64,000 bases of DNA from NCBI RefSeq assembly GCF_011064845.1, contig NZ_CP049015.1, positions 3,472,001-3,536,000 of the forward strand. The letters run 5' to 3'. This stretch comes from Citrobacter freundii ATCC 8090 = MTCC 1658 = NBRC 12681 (GTDB lineage: Bacteria; Pseudomonadota; Gammaproteobacteria; Enterobacterales; Enterobacteriaceae). Of this stretch, positions 12,170-20,924 are shown one piece after another. Every line of letters begins with the position of its first letter. Position 1 is the stretch's first letter. Made by a program: the position numbers and the translations under genes. Below the pieces are notes generated by a model. That model saw only the letters and a program-made list of their open reading frames with translations, was not told the origin of the DNA and made no database searches.

Positions 12170-13573
12170 TCAGGAAGGAAATGCGAGTGATTTCACCGTC
12201 ACCGGCACAACCGATCCGCCAAAAAGAGGCGTACCAATGTCGATATAGTCCCCCGCCCGGACAACCACCTCATCGATGACCGCCAGCGGGTGTTGCTGTA
12301 ACTGTGGGCGTAACAGCATGCCCAGGGCTTTACCAAAATCCTGCTCGGCTACCACCAGCAGGGGATGCGGATTCGGATAGCGCGCGACAAAGGCCAGCAA
12401 CGCATCAATCACCGTTAACAGCGCGGCGTAGCGCACCGGCAGAGAAGCGGGCAGCGCCAACACGTAGGCGTCCGTTTGCGGGTCCAGATCGAGCTGCATT
12501 AGTGCCTGTTGCCAGGCGGCCACCAGATCAGCCTCATCAACCGGAATCGCCACCGGCAGATTGCGCAGCGGAAGCGCCACACCCTCCAGCCAGATAGTGC
12601 TGCCCGAAAGCGACAGCGTATGCGCACCGGCGCCAATCACCGTGGCGCGCACGGTTTGCGCCGGGAACTGCACGTTCATCTCACGCAGGCGCGGATGTTC
12701 ATGCAGCGCCGTCGCTAACAGCGGCCCAATGTCGGAAAAACAGAACGGATCGGCAGGTTGGTTGCGGTAGCACTCGCCCACCCCGCCGGACAACGTAATC
12801 ACTTCCGGCTTCACGCCCTCCGGTAACAGAGCGGTTTGCATCAGCGCCTGTGCCAGCGGTGAAAGCGTGCCGTCAATCACCTCCACAATCAGCGCCGCCA
12901 TCCGTCGGGCCACCTGAACAAGCTGCGCCGCATTGAGGGTTCGGGCATCAGTGCCTGGACCAAATACGTCATCCACAATCATTTGTCCCGGCTGATGCGC
13001 ATGCACCACGCGCCCCTGACCGTCCGTTTCCAGTAGCCGTCCGCCGACATTCAGACAGGCCGATCCGCTGACTTTTCCGGCATCGAACAGAACGTAGTTC
13101 GACGTACCGCCGCCGATGTCGATATTCAGTACGCGGCACAACTTCTGCTCGGACAGGGTTTGCGCCCCCGCACCGTGACCGGCAATCACTGATTCCAGAT
13201 GCGGACCGGCGCTGGCAACCACGAAATCCCCCAGCGACTGGGAGAGCGCCATCACCGCCGGGCGCGCGTTGCGCGTTTTGGCACTTTCCCCGGTAATGAT
13301 GATCGCGCCGGAATCGACGGTCTCTGGCGCAATCCCCGCCGCCTGATACTGGGCGAGGATCAGTGCTTTCAGTTCGGCCTCTTTCAACCCGCCCTGCTTA
13401 TCAACGGGGGTAAAGAACACCGGGCTTTGCCAGCTAATTTCGCGTTTGATGAATTCGTAGCGCGGCACCTGCGACACTGCCGCACGGTTAACCAGCTCAA
13501 GGCGCGAGAAGATCACCTGAGTGGTGGTGGTGCCGATATCGATACCGACGCTGAGTAGCTGGCGAGTATTCAC
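12170..13573 (-). CDS. eutA: Ethanolamine ammonia-lyase reactivating factor EutA
   Basis: ATP-dependent reactivase that releases damaged cobalamin from inactivated EutBC so that fresh adenosylcobalamin can bind. It has 467 residues with an actin/Hsp70-type nucleotide fold: SVGIDIGTTTTQVIF at the N-terminus, LNIDIGGGTSNYVLFD in the middle and ITLSGGVGECY further on. The start is GTG at 13573, overlapping the eutH stop in a GTGA, which indicates translational coupling. Confidence 0.97.
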   Translation of the reverse strand: MNTRQLLSVGIDIGTTTTQVIFSRLELVNRAAVSQVPRYEFIKREISWQSPVFFTPVDKQGGLKEAELKALILAQYQAAGIAPETVDSGAIIITGESAKTRNARPAVMALSQSLGDFVVASAGPHLESVIAGHGAGAQTLSEQKLCRVLNIDIGGGTSNYVLFDAGKVSGSACLNVGGRLLETDGQGRVVHAHQPGQMIVDDVFGPGTDARTLNAAQLVQVARRMAALIVEVIDGTLSPLAQALMQTALLPEGVKPEVITLSGGVGECYRNQPADPFCFSDIGPLLATALHEHPRLREMNVQFPAQTVRATVIGAGAHTLSLSGSTIWLEGVALPLRNLPVAIPVDEADLVAAWQQALMQLDLDPQTDAYVLALPASLPVRYAALLTVIDALLAFVARYPNPHPLLVVAEQDFGKALGMLLRPQLQQHPLAVIDEVVVRAGDYIDIGTPLFGGSVVPVTVKSLAFPS

Positions 13574-14802
13574 GATTGCGCCTCCGGATTGGTTTCTGCT
13601 GGTGCCGGAACATCTTCGTCTTTCGGTACTAACAGCATAGCCACGCCAATCGCCGTCACGCCGCCGATCAGCTTGCCGACAATCATCGGGAAGATCATGG
13701 CGTTCATGTTGGCAGCGGCGAAACCTAAGTGGTCACCCAGAGCGAAGGCCGCGGAAACCGCAAAGGCGCAGTTGATCACTTTGCCGCGGGTATCCATGTT
13801 TTTCATCATGCCGAACATTGGGATGTTGTTGGCAAGCGTTGCCACCATACCCGCAGCAGCAATGTTATTGACTTTTAACAGGTTGCCGACGCTCATCAGC
13901 GGTTTTTCAAACCAGCGGGTCAGCAGCAGCACCATCGGGTAGGCACCCAGCAGCACACAGGAGATAGAACCGATAACTTCGATGGCGCGCATCACTTCAC
14001 CCGGCTTGTCGCCTGGCGCCATGAAAATAGGATCAAGACCTGGGATCAGCTCCCAGCCGAGCAGGAACTTGATGACTGCCGCAGCCAGACCGAGGGTGAT
14101 CAGCGCTACCAGGAACTTGGCGAAGATCTGGAAGCCGTTGATCATTTTTTCCGGGATGAATTTCAGTCCCAGCGCCACCAGCACGGCTACGATCAGCACC
14201 GGGATCATGTTCATCAGGATCAGCGCGAAGGTGAACTCCACAGGCTGACCGTTGATTTCCACGCCGGAGTACATCGCGACCAGACCACCCGCAATACAGC
14301 CAATCGGAATGGTGACAATACCGGCCAGCACGCCCAGCGCCAGATAACGACGGTCAGACGGTTCAATAATTCCCAGCGCAACCGGAATGGAGAACACCAG
14401 CGTCGGCCCCATCATCGCGCCGAGAATCAGGCCAGAGTACAACCACGCCGCCACATCGCCGCCCGCCAGCTCTTTCGCCAGGAAGAAGCCGCCCATATCG
14501 CACGCCAGCAGCGTTCCGGCAAACATCGACGGGTTCGCGCCCAGCATTTCGTACAGCGGAATAATTACCGGCCCGAGCACATGCGCCAGTACCGGCGCCA
14601 GCGCGGTCATACCGACCATCGCCAGACCCAGCGCGCCCATTGCCATAAAGCCTTCTTCAAACTGACCGCCCGATCCCTCAATGCTCTTACCGAACTTACC
14701 GAGGAAGCGCGCCGAACCGCCGAACTGCGACAGGATCCTGTCCACGGCGGCAATCAGCATAAAGAACATCATGATGTACATGATGATTTCGTTAATTCCC
14801 AT
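13570..14802 (-). CDS. eutH: Ethanolamine transporter-like membrane protein EutH
   Basis: Polytopic inner-membrane protein of 410 residues thought to import ethanolamine when it is scarce or protonated. About ten hydrophobic segments are visible, and the acidic C-terminal tail (KDEDVPAPAETNPEAQ) is cytoplasmic by inference. GGGAGT lies upstream of the ATG. Its stop overlaps the eutA start by four bases. A REP element separates it from eutG upstream. Confidence 0.96.
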   Translation of the reverse strand: MGINEIIMYIMMFFMLIAAVDRILSQFGGSARFLGKFGKSIEGSGGQFEEGFMAMGALGLAMVGMTALAPVLAHVLGPVIIPLYEMLGANPSMFAGTLLACDMGGFFLAKELAGGDVAAWLYSGLILGAMMGPTLVFSIPVALGIIEPSDRRYLALGVLAGIVTIPIGCIAGGLVAMYSGVEINGQPVEFTFALILMNMIPVLIVAVLVALGLKFIPEKMINGFQIFAKFLVALITLGLAAAVIKFLLGWELIPGLDPIFMAPGDKPGEVMRAIEVIGSISCVLLGAYPMVLLLTRWFEKPLMSVGNLLKVNNIAAAGMVATLANNIPMFGMMKNMDTRGKVINCAFAVSAAFALGDHLGFAAANMNAMIFPMIVGKLIGGVTAIGVAMLLVPKDEDVPAPAETNPEAQS

Positions 14803-14830
14803 AGCCCCTACTCCCTGTCATTTGTGATTT

Positions 14831-14916
14831 GTAGGCCGGATAAGACGTTTACGTCGCCTCCGGCATTAACGCCGTGTTATTACCGGATGGCGGTGCGAGC
14901 ACCTTATCCGGCCTAC
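14831..14916. repeat. REP/BIME element inside the eut operon, between eutG and eutH
   Basis: GTAGGCCGGATAAG at the left and CTTATCCGGCCTAC at the right form inverted REP cores, with GCCTCCGGCATTAACGCC and ACCGGATGGCGG between. Unlike the other REP elements here, it sits between two genes of the same operon, so it will be transcribed and can fold in the eut mRNA. Confidence 0.94.
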
Positions 14917-14921
14917 AGGCA

Positions 14922-16109
14922 TTACCCGGCAGCCGCGTACAGGTCGATAATCTGTTCCTGCGTGGCGGTGCGTGGGTTACTGCGAATACAAATATCCTCC
15001 AGCGCGGCGTGTGCCCATGCGCTGTAATGCTCGGGTTTTGCTCCAACGTCTGAGAGCCGTTTGGTCTGGCCCACTTCGCTAATCAACTCGCTGACCGCGT
15101 TGATAGCATCACGATCGTCCGATTTCTTGTTGGTTAACGCGCGTCCGATATGGCTGAAGCGCTCACGACACACCATGCGGTTGAACCCCATTACCGTAGG
15201 AAGCAGCATGGCGTTAGCCTGTCCGTGTGGGATATGCAACGTCGCTCCCGGCTGGTGCGCCATCGCATGGCACAGGCCCAGCCCTGCGCTGGAAAACGCC
15301 ATCCCGGCCATACAGGAAGCCAGCAGCATGCTTTCGCGCGCCGCCAGATCCTGACCGTAGCCGACGGCCTTCGGCAGCGATTTACCTATCATCGCAATCG
15401 CGCCAATCGCCAGACTGTCGGTAAATGGCGTCGCGTTCAGCGCGCTATACGCTTCAACGGCGTGCGTCAGTGCATCAATCCCGGTCATTGCCGTTACATG
15501 TGCAGGCACGCCTTCCGTCAATGCAGCGTCCAGGATCGCCACATCCGGCATCAGGGTTGCGTGGGCCAGCACTTTTTTGAGTCCAGTCGCGGCGTCGATT
15601 ATTACCGTGACGTTGGTGGTTTCTGAGCCCGTTCCGGCGGTAGTCGGTACGGCAATCAGCGGCAGACGTGGGCGTAACGCGCTGCGCTCGTCCATGTCTG
15701 CCAGCGTCTGAGTGGGGTTGGTCACCAGCAACGCCACTGCCTTGGCGGCATCGAGTACGGAGCCACCACCAAAGGCCACAACGCCATCGCACTTCGATTC
15801 ACGCAATTGCGCGACCGCCGCGCAGACGTCCGTAATGCACGGTTCGCCCACCGGACATGGCCACAGCGTCATCGCCACGCCTTTCATCGCCAGACTGCGT
15901 TCCAGCGCGGCGGTCATCCCCGCCTGATGCAGGAAGCTGTCCACCATGACGAACATATGCGTCAATCCGCGCGTTTGTGCTTCCTGTCCGCAGGTACTGA
16001 GCGCTCCCAGCCCACAAAGGGTGACCGGTGGAACGCTAAACGTTTTTACGCGTTGCAGATTCAGGGTATCGAATGCCTGAAAGAGCGCGGTCTGCAATTC
16101 AGCTTGCAT
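14922..16109 (-). CDS. eutG: Iron-type alcohol dehydrogenase EutG
   Basis: Microcompartment alcohol dehydrogenase that reduces acetaldehyde to ethanol and recycles NADH to NAD+ for EutE. It has 395 residues from the ATG at 16109, which follows GGAAGGAAT; an in-frame start 36 bp upstream lies inside eutJ and is not needed. Iron-ADH features are VAFGGGSVLDAAKA (NAD site), TGIDALTHAVEAY and the metal-ligand region LCHAMAHQPGATLHIPHG. The N-terminal amphipathic helix may be the encapsulation signal. It overlaps eutJ by 11 bp. Confidence 0.97.
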   Translation of the reverse strand: MQAELQTALFQAFDTLNLQRVKTFSVPPVTLCGLGALSTCGQEAQTRGLTHMFVMVDSFLHQAGMTAALERSLAMKGVAMTLWPCPVGEPCITDVCAAVAQLRESKCDGVVAFGGGSVLDAAKAVALLVTNPTQTLADMDERSALRPRLPLIAVPTTAGTGSETTNVTVIIDAATGLKKVLAHATLMPDVAILDAALTEGVPAHVTAMTGIDALTHAVEAYSALNATPFTDSLAIGAIAMIGKSLPKAVGYGQDLAARESMLLASCMAGMAFSSAGLGLCHAMAHQPGATLHIPHGQANAMLLPTVMGFNRMVCRERFSHIGRALTNKKSDDRDAINAVSELISEVGQTKRLSDVGAKPEHYSAWAHAALEDICIRSNPRTATQEQIIDLYAAAG

Positions 16110-16938
16110 AGATTCCTTCCGCTTTTTCTTTTCCGCTGTTGGCAATCGCCAGCGGGGTCATAAACAGGCTGTGCTGGGGTAAATGCACCTGCAGTTCCGG
16201 GAAACGCTTACGGAACAGCTCATCAACGCCCGGCTGCATGCAGGAACCACCGGCCAGCCATAAATCGGTAACGCCCTGACCCGCAATATGATGAGCCACG
16301 ATTTCCGCCATTTTTTCGTAGACAGGCTTCACCACCGGCCAGATTTCTTTGCCGTTGCTACGCTTGTACTGCTCGGCTTCTTCTAACTGGATACGACGGT
16401 TCCCGGCCAGCGTCAGAGAGATATGATGTCCACCGGTTGCTTCATCAGCGGAGTAGGTCACCTTGCCTTGTTTAACGATCGCAATCCCGGTAGTGCCACC
16501 ACCAATATCCACCACGCCGGCGTTATCGAGCTGCAACAGATCCGCCACCGCTGTCGGTTCGTCGAGCACATGGCTCACTTCAAGCCCGGCAGACTCCAGC
16601 ACGTTAATAGAGATGCGAGGGTCAGTTCCCGGTGGAAATGAGGTTGCCGCATGGGTAAAGCGGCAACCCAGCTGTTGTTCGAGCGTATCGAGATGGCGAC
16701 GAACGATGGTCACCGCACCAAAGAAATCCCAGACGATGCCATCGCGCACGACATCGGCCCAGTCCAGGCAAACCGCGACCGGCTGTCCGTCACTGTCCAC
16801 AACCATCGACACCACATCACACGTTCCCAAATCAATGCCCAACCACAGCGGTGAATCGCTCTTTGTGGGCGTCTGGTTACATAGCGTTGCCGCTTTTAGC
16901 AGTCTGGGTGTCAACCAACGTTGTTCGTCGTGCGCCAT
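16099..16938 (-). CDS. eutJ: Ethanolamine utilisation chaperone-like protein EutJ
   Basis: Hsp70/actin-fold protein of 279 residues, predicted to act as a chaperone in microcompartment assembly; its exact role is not established. The phosphate-1 loop is LWLGIDLGTCDVVSM near residue 31, the second phosphate motif is GVVDIGGGTTGIAI, and DLWLAGGSCMQPG gives the adenosine motif. AAGGAGT precedes the start. The 3' end overlaps eutG and the 5' end lies 12 bp from eutE. Confidence 0.96.
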   Translation of the reverse strand: MAHDEQRWLTPRLLKAATLCNQTPTKSDSPLWLGIDLGTCDVVSMVVDSDGQPVAVCLDWADVVRDGIVWDFFGAVTIVRRHLDTLEQQLGCRFTHAATSFPPGTDPRISINVLESAGLEVSHVLDEPTAVADLLQLDNAGVVDIGGGTTGIAIVKQGKVTYSADEATGGHHISLTLAGNRRIQLEEAEQYKRSNGKEIWPVVKPVYEKMAEIVAHHIAGQGVTDLWLAGGSCMQPGVDELFRKRFPELQVHLPQHSLFMTPLAIANSGKEKAEGIYAS

Positions 16939-16950
16939 CTCATTTACTCC

Positions 16951-18354
16951 TTATACAATTCTGAAGGCGTCTACCAACACACAGCGACGCAGACGCACAA
17001 ACGTACGCGCACTGGTCACCCCTTCCCCGGTTGGTGTGGTAATGGTCATCGTGGTCCAGCCTTCACCGCCCAGTCCAAGACCGGCAATGCACGGTCCGTT
17101 CTTAACGAAGATGCTGGTATCAATGGCGTTTGCCATACGGTTCATGTTGTCGATATTGCGCGAGTGCATCGCCGCCGTATGGTGGCAACCGCCTTCAAGC
17201 TTGACCGCCAGTTCAATGGCTTCATCGACGTTAGCGACCCGCACGACTGGTAGAACCGGCATCATCAGTTCGGTGACGGCAAACGGATGCGTCGCGGAGG
17301 TTTCGACGAATAACAGACGGGTTTGCTCCGGTACGTTCAGACCAATCGCCGCAGCGATTTTGCCTGCGTCACGACCTACCCAGTCACGACTGACCGTGCC
17401 TTTACCGCGCTCATCGATATTTTTCAGCAGCACCGGCTGCAGCTGTTCGGCCTGGGCCGTGGTGAGTTTCACCGCATGCTGGCTTTCCATCAGACGCATC
17501 AGTTCATCAGCGACGCTATCGACCACGATCAGCACTTTTTCGTCAGCGCAGATGATGTTGTTGTCAAACGATGCGCCTTTGACTACCGACTGCGCCGCGC
17601 GTGCCAGGTCAGCCGTTTCATCAACCACCACCGGCGGATTACCTGCGCCAGCGGCAATCAAACGTTTGTTGGTGTGCTTACGCGCGGCATCTACTACGGC
17701 TTCACCACCGGTCACCACCAGCAGGCCGATACCAGGGTACTTGAACAGACGTTGGGCAGTCTCGATATCTGGGTTGGCAACCGTCACCAACAGGTTTGCC
17801 GGACCGCCTGCGGCAACTACCGCCTGGTTAAGCAGAGTGATAGCGCGCTGAGAGACTTTTTTCGCCGCCGGATGCGGTGCGAAAACCACGCTGTTACCAG
17901 CGGCAATCAGGCTGATGGCGTTGTTAATAACGGTCGCGGCCGGGTTGGTGGATGGGGTTACCGAGGCCACCACGCCCCACGGCGCGTTTTCAATCAGCGT
18001 CAGACCGTTATCGCCGGTCAGAACCTGTGGAGACAGGCATTCCACACCCGGCGTGCCGCGCGCCTGCGCCACGTTTTTGGCAAATTTATCTTCGACGCGT
18101 CCCATGCCGGTTTCAGTGACGGCAAGTTCCGCTAATTCTCTGGCGTGCTTTTCGCCCGCCTCACGTAGCGCCGTGATAGCCAGTTGGCGCATGGCGACGC
18201 TTTTCAGCCCCTGCTGGGCCAGTTTTGCTGCCGCCACTGCGTCATCCAGGGAGGCAAAAACGCCCATTTCTTGAACGGCACTGACGGGTTGGCTGCTGTC
18301 TTTCATTTTCAGCAGTACCGCTTTCACGACCTGTTCAATATCCTGTTGATTCAT
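16951..18354 (-). CDS. eutE: CoA-acylating acetaldehyde dehydrogenase EutE
   Basis: Lumenal enzyme that converts acetaldehyde, NAD+ and coenzyme A to acetyl-CoA; 467 residues. The catalytic cysteine is Cys269 in the NNIICADE segment, and the nucleotide region includes VTPSTNPAATVINN. The first 18 residues form an amphipathic helix (IEQVVKAVLLKM) that matches the known encapsulation peptide of EutE, joined by a flexible linker to the enzyme core. It follows eutN by 11 bp. Confidence 0.98.
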   Translation of the reverse strand: MNQQDIEQVVKAVLLKMKDSSQPVSAVQEMGVFASLDDAVAAAKLAQQGLKSVAMRQLAITALREAGEKHARELAELAVTETGMGRVEDKFAKNVAQARGTPGVECLSPQVLTGDNGLTLIENAPWGVVASVTPSTNPAATVINNAISLIAAGNSVVFAPHPAAKKVSQRAITLLNQAVVAAGGPANLLVTVANPDIETAQRLFKYPGIGLLVVTGGEAVVDAARKHTNKRLIAAGAGNPPVVVDETADLARAAQSVVKGASFDNNIICADEKVLIVVDSVADELMRLMESQHAVKLTTAQAEQLQPVLLKNIDERGKGTVSRDWVGRDAGKIAAAIGLNVPEQTRLLFVETSATHPFAVTELMMPVLPVVRVANVDEAIELAVKLEGGCHHTAAMHSRNIDNMNRMANAIDTSIFVKNGPCIAGLGLGGEGWTTMTITTPTGEGVTSARTFVRLRRCVLVDAFRIV

Positions 18355-18365
18355 GATTTTCTGCC

Positions 18366-18653
18366 TTATTTATGGAAGATCACCTGACCACCTGCCACCA
18401 CTTCATCGACAATGCCAATCACGCACAGATCGACAGGCGATGATTCATTCCGGTGCGCCTGACGGGCGGAGCTTCCGCTGACCAGCAGCACCCACTCTCC
18501 GGTTCCCGCCCCGATGCTGTCGATAGCAACAGCACATTGCCCGTCGGGATTTCCCTGGGCGTCAATCATTTCCACCATCAGCAACTTGTCGTGCGCGAGC
18601 CCCTGATGGCGTACGGTACAAACAATTTGTCCTGTAACGATTGCCAGTTTCAT
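18366..18653 (-). CDS. eutN: Microcompartment vertex protein EutN
   Basis: Shell protein of the EutN/CcmL family, 95 residues, thought to cap the vertices of the polyhedral shell. The sequence opens MKLAIVTGQIVCTVRHQGL and contains GTGEWVLLVSGSSARQA, both family hallmarks. The ATG at 18653 follows GGAGGCGCG. The frame stays open upstream toward eutM, but that stretch holds a hairpin and repeats and does not resemble protein. It is separated from eutM by 114 bp, unusual in this tightly packed operon. Confidence 0.97.
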   Translation of the reverse strand: MKLAIVTGQIVCTVRHQGLAHDKLLMVEMIDAQGNPDGQCAVAIDSIGAGTGEWVLLVSGSSARQAHRNESSPVDLCVIGIVDEVVAGGQVIFHK

Positions 18654-18727
18654 ACGCGCCTCCGTGGCATATTTCAGGTAAAACCTCCCCCTACCCTCCG
18701 CAGAAGGTAATGTGAAAAGGAGAGAGG

Positions 18728-18758
18728 GTGACGCCAGCAATGAAGTCTGTGGCGTCAC
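18728..18758 (-). other. Perfect stem-loop behind eutM
   Basis: GTGACGCCA (18728-18736) and TGGCGTCAC (18750-18758) form a nine-base-pair perfect stem with a 13-base loop, beginning nine bases after the eutM stop codon. On the minus strand it is followed by CCCTCTCTCC, not by a T-run, so it is not an intrinsic terminator. A role as a 3' barrier that stabilises the upstream eutM message is possible but only inferred. Confidence 0.7.
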
Positions 18759-18767
18759 ATGGACGAC

Positions 18768-19061
18768 TTACATGTCGTTGCTGTCGCCTTTAAAGCTGAT
18801 CGGGAACACTTCTTCCAGATCGCCGTGCGGACGCGGGATCACGTGAACTGAAACCAGCTCGCCAATACGCTGTGCTGCCGCAGCACCTGCGTCCGTTGCA
18901 GCTTTACATGCCGCTACGTCGCCACGGACCATGGCAGTGACCAGACCGCCACCGATCTGCTTCACGCCAACCAGTTTCACGCGTGCCGCTTTAACCATTG
19001 CGTCAGAAGCCTCAATCAGTGCAACCAGGCCCCGGGTTTCAATCATTCCTAATGCTTCCAT
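18768..19061 (-). CDS. eutM: Hexameric microcompartment shell protein EutM
   Basis: Major shell protein with one BMC domain, 97 residues, forming flat hexamers with a small central pore. The sequence begins [22 protein letters not shown] and contains [19 protein letters not shown], typical of the PduA/EutM group. GAGGAAA precedes the ATG. Shell hexamers are needed in many copies, and the stem-loop just downstream may help give this gene a higher message level than its neighbours. Confidence 0.98.
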   Translation of the reverse strand: MEALGMIETRGLVALIEASDAMVKAARVKLVGVKQIGGGLVTAMVRGDVAACKAATDAGAAAAQRIGELVSVHVIPRPHGDLEEVFPISFKGDSNDM

Positions 19062-19098
19062 TGTGTTTTCCTCTCATTAAGGGGTCCTGAACGGGACC

Positions 19099-20115
19099 TT
19101 ATACAACCAGTGTGTGCGAGGCGTTTTCACGACTCATGTCAGTCTGGCGCGGCACTGCTGCCACCAACGCCAGTTCGATAATTTCCTGTACGCTACAGCC
19201 ACGAGAGAGATCATGAAGCGGTGCGGCAAGCCCCTGAATCAATGGCCCTACTGCGCGATACCCTCCCAGACGCTGAGCGATTTTGTAGCCAATATTGCCC
19301 GCCTCCAGCGATGGGAAGACCATCACATTGGCATTGCCCTTTAACGGACTTGCTGGCGCTTTTTGCGCAGCGACATCCGGAACAAAGGCGGCATCAAATT
19401 GCAGTTCACCGTCCACGGTAAGCTGCGGGGCACGCTCACGAACGATCTCGGTCGCCTGCTGCACGTTAGCGACGTTAGGATGGCGAGCACTGCCATTACT
19501 TGAAAACGACAGCATGGCCACGCGCGGCTCTTCACCTGTGATCGCTTTCCAGGTTTCTGCGCTGGCGATGGCGATATCCGCCAGCTGTGCAGCGGTGGGC
19601 TGCGGCACAACGCTACAGTCTGCAAATCCTAATGACGGCCCGAGATACTGCGGCAGCATCAGGAAAATTGACGACAGCGTTTTGCAACCAGGCTGTAATC
19701 CAATAATGCGCAATCCTGCACGCAGCACGTTTGCCGTTGATGACAGGTTGCCCGCAATACACACATCGGCTTTACCGGCACTGACCATCGCGGCGGCAAA
19801 CATCAGCGGATCGTTGAGCTTCTCCCGCGCATCCGGCGGCGTTTTTTCACCCGCCGTTGCCTGCCAGCGCAGGGCAAACTCTTCACGCATCTGTACATTG
19901 CTTTGTGGATCAATAACCTGAATACCATCCATGGCTACGCGATGACTGAGCGCAAACTGGCGTAGCGCAAACGGGCTGGCGACGAGAATGGGGCGTGCCA
20001 GACCGTGCTGATGCAGGTAATTCGCCGCCTTCAGCACCCGGACATCCAGCGCATCCGGGAACACTACTCGTGCAGGTGAGCGTTGGGCGAGTTGACGAGC
20101 ACGTTCAATGATCAT
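19099..20115 (-). CDS. eutD: Phosphate acetyltransferase EutD
   Basis: Phosphotransacetylase that converts acetyl-CoA to acetyl phosphate and returns CoA to the lumenal pool; 338 residues, the single-domain short form of the Pta family. Conserved regions are [16 protein letters not shown] at the start, the [12 protein letters not shown] motif, and [19 protein letters not shown] toward the end, which match the PTB domain. It overlaps eutT by four bases (ATGA), so the two are translationally coupled. Confidence 0.97.
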   Translation of the reverse strand: MIIERARQLAQRSPARVVFPDALDVRVLKAANYLHQHGLARPILVASPFALRQFALSHRVAMDGIQVIDPQSNVQMREEFALRWQATAGEKTPPDAREKLNDPLMFAAAMVSAGKADVCIAGNLSSTANVLRAGLRIIGLQPGCKTLSSIFLMLPQYLGPSLGFADCSVVPQPTAAQLADIAIASAETWKAITGEEPRVAMLSFSSNGSARHPNVANVQQATEIVRERAPQLTVDGELQFDAAFVPDVAAQKAPASPLKGNANVMVFPSLEAGNIGYKIAQRLGGYRAVGPLIQGLAAPLHDLSRGCSVQEIIELALVAAVPRQTDMSRENASHTLVV

Positions 20116-20915
20116 TGCTTCTCCCCCAGTCTCTGTTGAATTTGACTAACCGTCAGCGGATGCTTTGCAACACTCAGAATCATCATCACGTAGACCGTAC
20201 TGGAAAGGCGGTTGAGCGCCTGCATAATGTCCGGTCGTATAACCTCAAAACTGCGAGTGATGAATACCTGGGCCGCCACCGTCTCCGTTTCACGGACTTT
20301 GGTACGCAGCAGATTAAGCAGCGCGCAATCACGTCCATGGCTGGCTTCAGGCACCAGATGGTCGTGGTCCAGATAGCGCAGCGGTTGATGCGAAAGACGG
20401 TGTAAATCTTCGTCACTTAAACCCACGACAGCTTGTGCTGCCAGCGGCTCATCCATGGCGTCTGCGCGCATAATATTGCCCAGGCGCGAGCGGATATCCG
20501 CCAGCCACGGCTGCCACGGTTCTGCCATCTCAATCTGCAACCACACGGCCAGGGCGATGGTGCTGTCCAGCGCGGCGCGAAATCCCAGCCGAGGGTCACT
20601 TTTGGCGACCATCTTGTCCGCCGTCAGATGCGTCAGGGTGTCCGGTTTCTTCGCCACCGGTTGATGGCACAGTTCGCAGCTGGCCTGTGGATGCGTATCA
20701 CTGCTGGTTAACCCATGCACCGGCTGCGGCTGCTGTTCTTCGTCATCAATAAACAGGCTGCCCTGCTCGTCAATAAACTTAATGCGCAGATGTCGGCTTT
20801 CCAGTAATTCCCGGGCAGACGGCGTCAGGCGAGCGTCAGCGGGGAGATGAATTTCAGCCCCTTCGCTGAGCGTATGATTCGCTCTGAGCCATGCTTCGGT
20901 AATGAAATCCTTCAT
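20112..20915 (-). CDS. eutT: ATP:cob(I)alamin adenosyltransferase EutT, with a variant metal motif
   Basis: Makes adenosylcobalamin for EutBC from ATP and cob(I)alamin; 267 residues. The family carries an HX11CCX2C metal-binding motif. Here it reads His67-X11-Ser79-Cys80-X2-Cys83: codon 79 is AGC (Ser), where the motif has TGC (Cys). The rest of the enzyme looks normal, including [14 protein letters not shown] and [16 protein letters not shown]. The frame is intact and the gene is coupled to eutD by a four-base overlap. Whether the Ser79 form keeps full activity is unknown. eutQ lies 9 bp upstream. Confidence 0.95.
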   Translation of the reverse strand: MKDFITEAWLRANHTLSEGAEIHLPADARLTPSARELLESRHLRIKFIDEQGSLFIDDEEQQPQPVHGLTSSDTHPQASCELCHQPVAKKPDTLTHLTADKMVAKSDPRLGFRAALDSTIALAVWLQIEMAEPWQPWLADIRSRLGNIMRADAMDEPLAAQAVVGLSDEDLHRLSHQPLRYLDHDHLVPEASHGRDCALLNLLRTKVRETETVAAQVFITRSFEVIRPDIMQALNRLSSTVYVMMILSVAKHPLTVSQIQQRLGEKQ

Positions 20916-20924
20916 ACATCCGCC

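Noticed and set aside
16463..17851. Open frame of 462 codons on the plus strand opposite eutE and eutJ
   Set aside because: It runs antisense to two well-conserved enzymes, is rich in Ser, Ala and Arg as shadow frames of GC-rich genes are, and has no ribosome site or recognisable domain.
18654..18758. N-terminal extension of eutN by 35 codons
   Set aside because: The open frame runs through a perfect hairpin and repeats; the internal ATG has GGAGG and gives the family length.
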